In this document: positions 6,547-11,694 of the stretch, piece by piece
Layout of the letters: each line of letters starts with the position of its first letter
How positions within the stretch are numbered: position 1 is the stretch's first letter
Origin: Opitutus sp. GAS368
GTDB lineage: Bacteria; Verrucomicrobiota; Verrucomicrobiia; Opitutales; Opitutaceae
NCBI GenBank assembly: GCA_945862035.1
Contig: CAMAXB010000070.1
Coordinates: 1-11,694, forward strand
DNA length: 11,694 nt
Direction: 5' to 3'
The notes under the pieces: model-generated
Databases searched by the model: none
Told to the model about the DNA's origin: nothing
What the model saw: only the letters and a program-made list of their open reading frames with translations
Program-made: the position numbers and the translations under genes

Positions 6547-7233
6547 ATGAGCGCGCTCGATGACCTCCGCCGCACCATCGCCCGTCTGCGCGGGCCGGGG
6601 GGCTGCCCCTGGGACCAGGAACAGACCCACGCCTCGCTGGTGCGGTGCTTGATTGATGAGGTGAGCGAACTCATTGACACGATCGACCGGCTTGATTTCC
6701 CGCACATGCGCGAGGAATTGGGGGATGTCCTGATCCAGGTCGTGTTCCACGCCCAGTTGGCCGAGGAGGCGGGGCATTTCGACCTCGAGGGCGTCGCGCG
6801 TGAGGTGAACGACAAGCTCATTCGCCGCCACCCCCATGTCTTCAGTGATAGCGCCCGGCTCGGCACGGCCGCGGAGGTCATCGTCAAGTGGGAGGAAATC
6901 AAGGCCCGGGAAAAGCAGCATGCGCCCACTCCGGCCGGAGTGTTCAAGGAGCTCCCGCCGCGGCTCCCGGCCCTCATGTTGGCCGAGGCGGTGTGGAAGC
7001 AGATCGAGAAGAAGGCGCTGCCCGCGGATGCCGTGGTGGATATGGCGCAGGTGCGCGCCCTCGGGGCACGTTTGGACGATGCGCTGCTCGGGCGCATGCT
7101 CTTTGAACTGACGGCGGCGGCGCGGATGCAGGGCCTGGATCCGGAGGGTTCGCTCCGGCGGCGGGCCACCGCGGTCATGGCAGCGGTGGAGGAGAAGGTC
7201 GCGGGCAAGGATGGGCATGCCATCGCGCGCTGA
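6547..7233 (+). CDS. mazG: Nucleoside triphosphate pyrophosphohydrolase MazG
   Basis: MazG enzymes hydrolyse (d)NTPs to the monophosphate and pyrophosphate, cleaning unwanted nucleotides from the pool. The protein has 228 residues; two-domain MazG of E. coli has 263. The first domain is clear: LRGPGGCPWDQEQTHASL (14-31), the metal-binding acidic set Asp37, Glu38 and Glu41, then Glu57 and Asp60 in REELGD, and RRHPHVF (93-99) and KWEEIKAREK (114-123). The second domain is shorter: LPALMLAEAVWKQ (139-151) and GRMLFELTAAARMQGLDPE (182-200) align with its usual landmarks. However, the acidic ExxE and ExxD pairs are not seen there, so it is probably not catalytic. The start is ATG at 6547, directly after CCCCC; the reading frame is open further upstream but lacks MazG-like sequence. 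The gene overlaps the recombinase gene by 23 bases. Confidence 0.93.
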   Translation: MSALDDLRRTIARLRGPGGCPWDQEQTHASLVRCLIDEVSELIDTIDRLDFPHMREELGDVLIQVVFHAQLAEEAGHFDLEGVAREVNDKLIRRHPHVFSDSARLGTAAEVIVKWEEIKAREKQHAPTPAGVFKELPPRLPALMLAEAVWKQIEKKALPADAVVDMAQVRALGARLDDALLGRMLFELTAAARMQGLDPEGSLRRRATAVMAAVEEKVAGKDGHAIAR

Positions 7234-8161
7234 GCGTCCCCCGCTGCCGCCGATCGTGGTGGCTGAGTGGCTGGATCCGTTTCTTGCGCATCTGGGGCAG
7301 GAGCGCCGCTACTCCGCGTATACGCTCCGCAACTACCGACAGGCGTTTGAGGATTTCCACCGCTGGCTTGAATCCGCCGGACTCCTGGCCCGCGGGTTCG
7401 ACGGGCTGGGTTCCCGCGAACTGCGCGACTTCGTGATCGAGGCGCAGCGCCGCTTTGACCGGCGCACCCTGCACAATCACGTTTCCGGATTGCGTGCCTT
7501 CTACCGCTACTGGCACTGGCAGGGGCGGCTGGGCGGCAACCCCTTTCTCGGCATTCCCCTACCGAAGCTGGAAAAGCGGCTGCCGCAATTTCTAACCGAG
7601 CAACAGATCGTCCGCCTCCTGCAGGGACCGCAGCGGCTGCTCGAGAACGGCAGCCTCGATGGCTTCACCGCATGGCGGGACCGGCTGGTGCTTGAGCTGC
7701 TTTACGGCGGTGGCCTGCGGGTGAGTGAGCTTTGCGGCTTGGATTACGGACGGATCGATCTTGAGGCAGGCGTCGCGCGCGTCCTTGGCAAGGGGCGGAA
7801 GGAGCGACTCTGCCCGCTGGGCCGCGTGGCGACGGCCGTGCTTTCACGTTGGCGCGGCGAGTTCGCGCGGGAAACAAGTCCCTCGGCCCCGGTGTTGGTC
7901 ACTCCGCAGCATGAGCGCCTGCCGGTGCGACAGGTCCAGCTCCTGCTCAAACGCTACCTCGCCTTGGCCGAGCTGCCGCTGGACCTCACGCCGCACAAGA
8001 TCCGCCATAGCTACGCGACGCATCTGCTCAACGCCGGCGCCGACCTCCGGCTGGTCCAGGAGTTGCTCGGCCACGCGAGTCTCGCGACGACCCAGATTTA
8101 CACCCATGTCAGCATAGCGCGCCTGAAGGACGTGTACGATCGGGCGCACCCCCGGGCTTGA
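7211..8161 (+). CDS. xerC: Tyrosine recombinase XerC/XerD
   Basis: It cuts and rejoins DNA through a tyrosine; in its usual role it resolves chromosome dimers at dif with a partner recombinase and FtsK. In 316 residues it has an N-terminal SAM-like DNA-binding domain (about 18-108: FLAHLGQERRYSAYTLRNY) and a C-terminal catalytic domain. The complete active site is seen: Arg170 (GLRVSELCGL), Lys194 (GKGRKERL), His262 and Arg265 (HKIRHSYATHLL), His288 (LLGHAS) and Tyr297 (QIYTHVS). The length and absence of extra domains fit a housekeeping Xer rather than a phage integrase. XerC and XerD cannot be separated by eye. ATG at 7217 is an alternative start, six bases after AAGG (7207-7210). The start lies inside mazG, so the two are probably translated together. 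No dif-like site is recognised nearby. Confidence 0.92.
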   Translation: MGMPSRAERPPLPPIVVAEWLDPFLAHLGQERRYSAYTLRNYRQAFEDFHRWLESAGLLARGFDGLGSRELRDFVIEAQRRFDRRTLHNHVSGLRAFYRYWHWQGRLGGNPFLGIPLPKLEKRLPQFLTEQQIVRLLQGPQRLLENGSLDGFTAWRDRLVLELLYGGGLRVSELCGLDYGRIDLEAGVARVLGKGRKERLCPLGRVATAVLSRWRGEFARETSPSAPVLVTPQHERLPVRQVQLLLKRYLALAELPLDLTPHKIRHSYATHLLNAGADLRLVQELLGHASLATTQIYTHVSIARLKDVYDRAHPRA

Positions 8162-8252
8162 ATTATCGTTACGCGGGGAGGGGGTCGTTTCCCGCCGCTG
8201 CGGTCGCCGCGCGTCAGCGCGTGCACCGGCGCCGCACCGCGGTCGCCCGTGG

Positions 8253-10505
8253 TCAGAGCGCCAGCCGGCGCGCCACGCTGTTGCCCACGCGATCGTAGAG
8301 AATGACCTCGACCGATGTCGACCCCGACACGGCGGACTCGGGTACCTCCGCCACGAAGCTTTCTTCCCGGCCGTCAAGAATGCCGTCCACCGGCTGTTCA
8401 ACCGTGAGTTTGTGCCCGTTGTTGAACACATACTCGACCCCGGCCAGCACCGAGGTGGCATCCCGACCGCTCACGTGGACCACGACGCGCCCGGCGGAGC
8501 GACCCACGGTGGCGGTCATCAGCTCTGGGGCGGTGCGGTCAACCACGAGGTCGTCCGTCTCAAAGAGGGCACTCAACCGCTCGGCCTCAGGCCGCGGGGC
8601 TTGTTCCGAAACCACCAGTCGCGTGAAGTAGATGCCGTCGGGCAGATGGGAAAACTCAAACTGAACAAAGGGATCCCGGACCAAAACCGCGAGGTCCGTC
8701 CACTCGTCGGTGCCTTCCCGGCGCAGCGAGAAGGTCGCCGCGAGGGCATCGCCGTCGGGATCGGTCACATTCCAATAGGCGATCTGGGTGCCCGGCGCCG
8801 GGACGATCTGACTCTGCAGGACCGCATTGGGTCGGCGATCGTCCGCGGCCGTCGTCGCCCCGCCGACTCCCAGCAGTTGCCCGAGGGTGGTGGTGGGCGC
8901 GGCGGTCTGGTCGGCCCGGAGGATCAGGCCGAAGTTTGGCGCAAGCAGGCGGAAGTCCTGCAGTTGGGGGCGCCGGTTCTGCGGCAGGTGGTAGAGCGCC
9001 CCGCGATCAATCTGCAGCTCCTCACCCGCCCCGGCGGGCAGTTCAATCTTCAGGCGAACGTAGCGCCCGGGCGCGACGTCACCGCGCCAGCCGCCGTCGG
9101 TGGTGGCAGACGCGGACTGCCAGGGGGTCCATCCCTCCAGAGCATCCGTGGCCTGGCTGGTGCGCAGGGACACGGCGAGCTGGCTCAGCTCGATGGACCG
9201 AAGGCGGTTGAAGCGCAGGCTGCCCAGTCGCGTCGCGCTGCCCAGATCGAGTCGCCGGGTTTCCGCAGTGCGTGGGCCAGTTGCGGTGAAGCTTAGCCGC
9301 GCGAGCTGCGCCATGTTGTTGCCCGCGAGAATGAAGGTGTTGCCGTCCGCATCCGCTGCCGCCAGTCCGTTGAGCTGGGCGGCCTCACTGCCGGCGAAAT
9401 TCAGGCTGCGCCGTTCGCTCAGGCTGTAGGCCAGCAGATCGCCCTGTTCACCGCCGGCTAGCAGCAGTAGGTCGCCGCGCCGGGCAATGCGATAGAAGGC
9501 GATACCCGCCCGCGCGGCCACCGTCTCGGGTAGCCCCGCGAGCGGATAATGGATGAGCGCGCTCCGCCCCGGGAAGCGCTCCGCCGCACCCAATTCCGCG
9601 GGGGCGGGGCGATCGGCGGGGGTGGGTGGGCGGTTGACCCGGGCCTCGGCCGTTGTCCCGGCGAAAACAATCGCGGCATAGACGTCGCCATTGGAAAGTG
9701 GATACAGGTCGGTCACCTCGGCGTCCCGGTTCTCCTGGAGGATGACCGGCGCGGTTCCCGGCGCGGCGTCGAGCGGCAGGGTGTAGAGGTTGCCGCGCGG
9801 CGCCGAGCCGGCGACAATGCGGTCGCCCGCAATGACCACGCGCCGCACGTTGCGATCGCGAATTTCGGCCAAAAGCGTGACGCCCTTGGCCGTCAGCTCC
9901 GCCGCCTCCGTGAGTTTTTCGGGGCTGATCCCGGCGAGGGCCAAGGCCTCCAGATCAATCCGGTAGATGCGCCCGGGATTGCCGGTCGCAACCAACACGG
10001 AGCCGGAGTCCGCCAAAGTCAGGTCGAGAATGGAGTCGACGGGCAGCGCGAGCTGCGTCTGGACCGTGCCGTCGGGCGACAGGAGATACAGCCGACCGTG
10101 GGGCGAGGTGCCGGCGAGGATTCGTCCATCCTCGAGCCGTCGCAAAGCCAGGACCTGGGTTTCCTCCAGCGTGGCGAGCGTGCGCGCGGTAAACGTGGGC
10201 GCGACCGGATCGATGCGGACCTCGAGAATCTTGCCCTCGGGGCCGGTGCCGAGCAGCCATTGCCCCGCGCCCGCGGGCTCAAGGGCCCACAGCAAGTCGG
10301 CCGGCAGGTCCCCGGTCAAAGGGGTGAGCACGGGCCCGGCCACCAGGCGTCCATCAGAGCGCGCCGCAAGGCCCTTCAGATTGCGGCTCGGCACATCCCG
10401 AAAAAAATCGACGTCAAATTTCTTGGAGAGCGGCTGGGCGCTGAGCGACGCGCTAACAAGTCCGGAGCCGAGCGCTAAAATGGCCAGAAAGGAACGAAAC
10501 ATCAT
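8253..10505 (-). CDS. Secreted beta-propeller protein with C-terminal Ig/fibronectin-like modules
   Basis: Function is unknown. From ATG at 10505 the protein has 750 residues, with a signal peptide (MMFRSFLAILALG, then SASLSA and a likely cut before QPL at about residue 23). Residues about 70-365 hold repeated blade-like units built on G(T/S)xPxGxLY, for example GTGPEGKILEV, GTSPHGRLYLL, ATGNPGRIYRI and GSAPRGNLYTL, typical of a propeller. About 420-505 looks like a beta-sandwich of the carbohydrate-binding kind (WTPWQSA, GRYVRLKIELP). From about 575 come fibronectin/Ig-like modules (TDPDGDALAATFSLRREG, then VDRTAPELMTA). No catalytic residue set is seen; binding or scaffolding is likely. A longer start at 10538 overlaps the stop of the S55 gene as ATGA, so coupled translation with eleven extra residues is possible. 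I recall similar propeller proteins beside S55 proteins in Acidobacteria; this needs a search. Confidence 0.8.
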   Translation of the reverse strand: MMFRSFLAILALGSGLVSASLSAQPLSKKFDVDFFRDVPSRNLKGLAARSDGRLVAGPVLTPLTGDLPADLLWALEPAGAGQWLLGTGPEGKILEVRIDPVAPTFTARTLATLEETQVLALRRLEDGRILAGTSPHGRLYLLSPDGTVQTQLALPVDSILDLTLADSGSVLVATGNPGRIYRIDLEALALAGISPEKLTEAAELTAKGVTLLAEIRDRNVRRVVIAGDRIVAGSAPRGNLYTLPLDAAPGTAPVILQENRDAEVTDLYPLSNGDVYAAIVFAGTTAEARVNRPPTPADRPAPAELGAAERFPGRSALIHYPLAGLPETVAARAGIAFYRIARRGDLLLLAGGEQGDLLAYSLSERRSLNFAGSEAAQLNGLAAADADGNTFILAGNNMAQLARLSFTATGPRTAETRRLDLGSATRLGSLRFNRLRSIELSQLAVSLRTSQATDALEGWTPWQSASATTDGGWRGDVAPGRYVRLKIELPAGAGEELQIDRGALYHLPQNRRPQLQDFRLLAPNFGLILRADQTAAPTTTLGQLLGVGGATTAADDRRPNAVLQSQIVPAPGTQIAYWNVTDPDGDALAATFSLRREGTDEWTDLAVLVRDPFVQFEFSHLPDGIYFTRLVVSEQAPRPEAERLSALFETDDLVVDRTAPELMTATVGRSAGRVVVHVSGRDATSVLAGVEYVFNNGHKLTVEQPVDGILDGREESFVAEVPESAVSGSTSVEVILYDRVGNSVARRLAL

Positions 10506-10534
10506 GGGAAGGTGACAGGACCTGAACCGGAACG

Positions 10535-11694
10535 TCATTCAATGACGGTCAGGGGACGACGGACGAGAGCCGGGAGCAGCTTGCCCGCGAAGACGTGCCG
10601 CTCCCAGATCGCGGTCTGCACGTCGCGCTTCTGAAATCGGTTCTCGTCCGCGCCGCGCGCGATTCGCTCAAGCGAGCCGGGGAGGTCGAGCGTGGCATTG
10701 GTCTGGTCAATGAAGGCCGCGTTCCGCTCCACGACGGCGACATAGAGTCCGTCGGACCGACGCTCGCGCTGAACGGCGTCGAGGTAGGCTTCGATCGTGC
10801 GGATGTTGGCGACCGAATAGGATTCGGGCACGCCCTCAAGGCGGTCGATCTCCGCGCCCGGGGCCACGATCACGTCGAGCTGGCGACCCACCCAGGCGGA
10901 CGGAATATCGAGGGCCACGGTCTCGCGGACGGGCTGTCCTTGGTAGTCACGCATGGTCAGCGTGACATCGACGCGTTCACCGGCCCGGGCGGACCGGCGG
11001 GAAACTTGGACGATGTCGAGACTTCCGGTGGGATTGCCACCCAGCGGTTCGACCTCGAAGAGGATCCTGGTGGGAAAGACAGACTCCACGGGGTTCTGCA
11101 CCCAGGTGGTGAGGCGGCGAATAAAGCCCTCGAGCCCCGCGTTGAATCCCTGCGGACCCGCGAAAAGCGCCGAGTGGCCGATCTCCCGTCCGTCGGCGAA
11201 GATGACCCGGCTGGCGACCCGGAAGCCCTCGGACAGACCGGCGTCGTTGGACCCGAGAACCGCCTGGGTGAGTCCCAGCGTGGCGATGGTGGGCGTCAGG
11301 CGATGATGCCGGACCGTCGAGAACTGCAGGGTGCGGGTCGGGGTCGTCACCGTGACCGGAACCATGACCGGTCCCGGTCCGAGCTCACCGTAGATCGCGG
11401 AGAGGCGGTCCTGCCGCACCGTGCCGATGACCGGACCGGTGTTCGAAATCTTCATCGAATTCTGATTCGAGGGGAGAATGGCGACGATTTCCGCGGAGGC
11501 CATCGGCACATCGACGGCCCCAAGGCCGAGCATGGGATGGCCGAAGGCGAGGACGCGCGTGCCATCGACTTGGGAAACGGTGCCGGTGCCGGCCAGGGTG
11601 ATGTCGCCGATCGCGAGAGCGGCCGCAACGGCCTCGCCCGGCCGCAAGGTGCCATCGGAGGCAACGGCGGGCATCGACGGGTCGCTGCCGCTGC
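10535..11694 (-). CDS. Peptidase S55 (SpoIVB-like) domain protein, C-terminal part
   Basis: The frame is open to the window edge (SGSDPS precedes the first visible Met), so the 5' part is missing and Met at 11674 is internal. DGTLRPGEAV, the GTVSQVDGTRVLAFGHPMLG segment, and SMKISNTGPVIGTVRQDRLSAIYG match the S55 domain; the His in GHP (codon 11537-11539) fits the catalytic His of SpoIVB. The GMSGSP serine motif is not in the visible part. In multi-domain bacterial S55 proteins it lies N-terminal to the GHP block, as I recall, so it would be off the edge. After the S55 block come a linker (IRRLTTWVQNPV), a beta-rich Ig-like stretch (RILFEVEPLGG, GERVDVTLTMRDYQGQPV) and a basic C-terminus. Export is inferred for this family. 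A sporulation role is unlikely in this kind of organism. The propeller gene follows at once. Confidence 0.82.
   Translation of the reverse strand, partial: SGSDPSMPAVASDGTLRPGEAVAAALAIGDITLAGTGTVSQVDGTRVLAFGHPMLGLGAVDVPMASAEIVAILPSNQNSMKISNTGPVIGTVRQDRLSAIYGELGPGPVMVPVTVTTPTRTLQFSTVRHHRLTPTIATLGLTQAVLGSNDAGLSEGFRVASRVIFADGREIGHSALFAGPQGFNAGLEGFIRRLTTWVQNPVESVFPTRILFEVEPLGGNPTGSLDIVQVSRRSARAGERVDVTLTMRDYQGQPVRETVALDIPSAWVGRQLDVIVAPGAEIDRLEGVPESYSVANIRTIEAYLDAVQRERRSDGLYVAVVERNAAFIDQTNATLDLPGSLERIARGADENRFQKRDVQTAIWERHVFAGKLLPALVRRPLTVIE

Noticed and set aside
7211..8161. The tyrosine recombinase as an integrase of a mobile element
   Set aside because: It has housekeeping Xer length and domains, is embedded in a unit with mazG, and no tRNA, attachment repeat or phage gene lies nearby.
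8162..8252. Possible terminator between the convergent recombinase and propeller genes
   Set aside because: The 91 bases are very GC-rich and contain short palindromes (CGGCGCCG) and a direct repeat of GCGGTCGCC, but there is no stem followed by a T run on either strand.
9549..10478. A 309-codon open frame on the + strand opposite the propeller gene, and a 294-codon one at 8412-9296
   Set aside because: Both are shadows of a long, coherent secreted protein on the - strand. Their residues are biased to Arg and Gly, with no motif.

Overview
The window (11,694 bases, GC-rich) carries ten complete or near-complete protein genes, the last ten codons of an eleventh at the left edge, and a gene cut by the right edge. 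No RNA gene, insertion sequence or CRISPR array is visible. The gene content is chromosomal and mostly housekeeping. The mix of a CysI-type sulfite reductase, Gram-negative-style signal peptides, C-rich leaders without Shine-Dalgarno sequences, heptamer repeats just before start codons, and a peptidase S55/propeller pair suggests a member of the Verrucomicrobia (Opitutaceae-like). This is inference from style and gene content; no marker gene proves it.

Left, + strand: the end of an unknown gene, a strong intrinsic terminator (50-81), then cysI (195-1910), the siroheme/4Fe-4S subunit of assimilatory sulfite reductase, with all four cluster cysteines. It stands alone here; no flavoprotein partner is in view.

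Middle, - strand, in transcription order from 6395 down to 1953: trpC and rsmA (one base apart), a secreted protein of unknown function, an isoaspartyl peptidase/L-asparaginase, a small four-helix membrane protein and a second small secreted protein. The last three are closely spaced and look like one transcription unit. A 126-base gap before the asparaginase gene holds three perfect 7-base repeats, a small inverted repeat and a run of nine C.

Divergent from trpC, + strand: mazG (6547-7233) and a XerC/XerD-type tyrosine recombinase (7211-8161) overlap by 23 bases. The mazG leader holds a second 7-base-period array whose unit resembles the one before the asparaginase gene.

Right, - strand: the C-terminal part of a peptidase S55 (SpoIVB-like) protein, followed at once by a secreted propeller protein with C-terminal Ig/fibronectin-like modules. 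Their tight spacing suggests that they work together in the cell envelope.

The best leads are the heptamer arrays with the general C-rich leader pattern, and the S55/propeller pair. I found no clear sign of a wholly new defence or mobile system.
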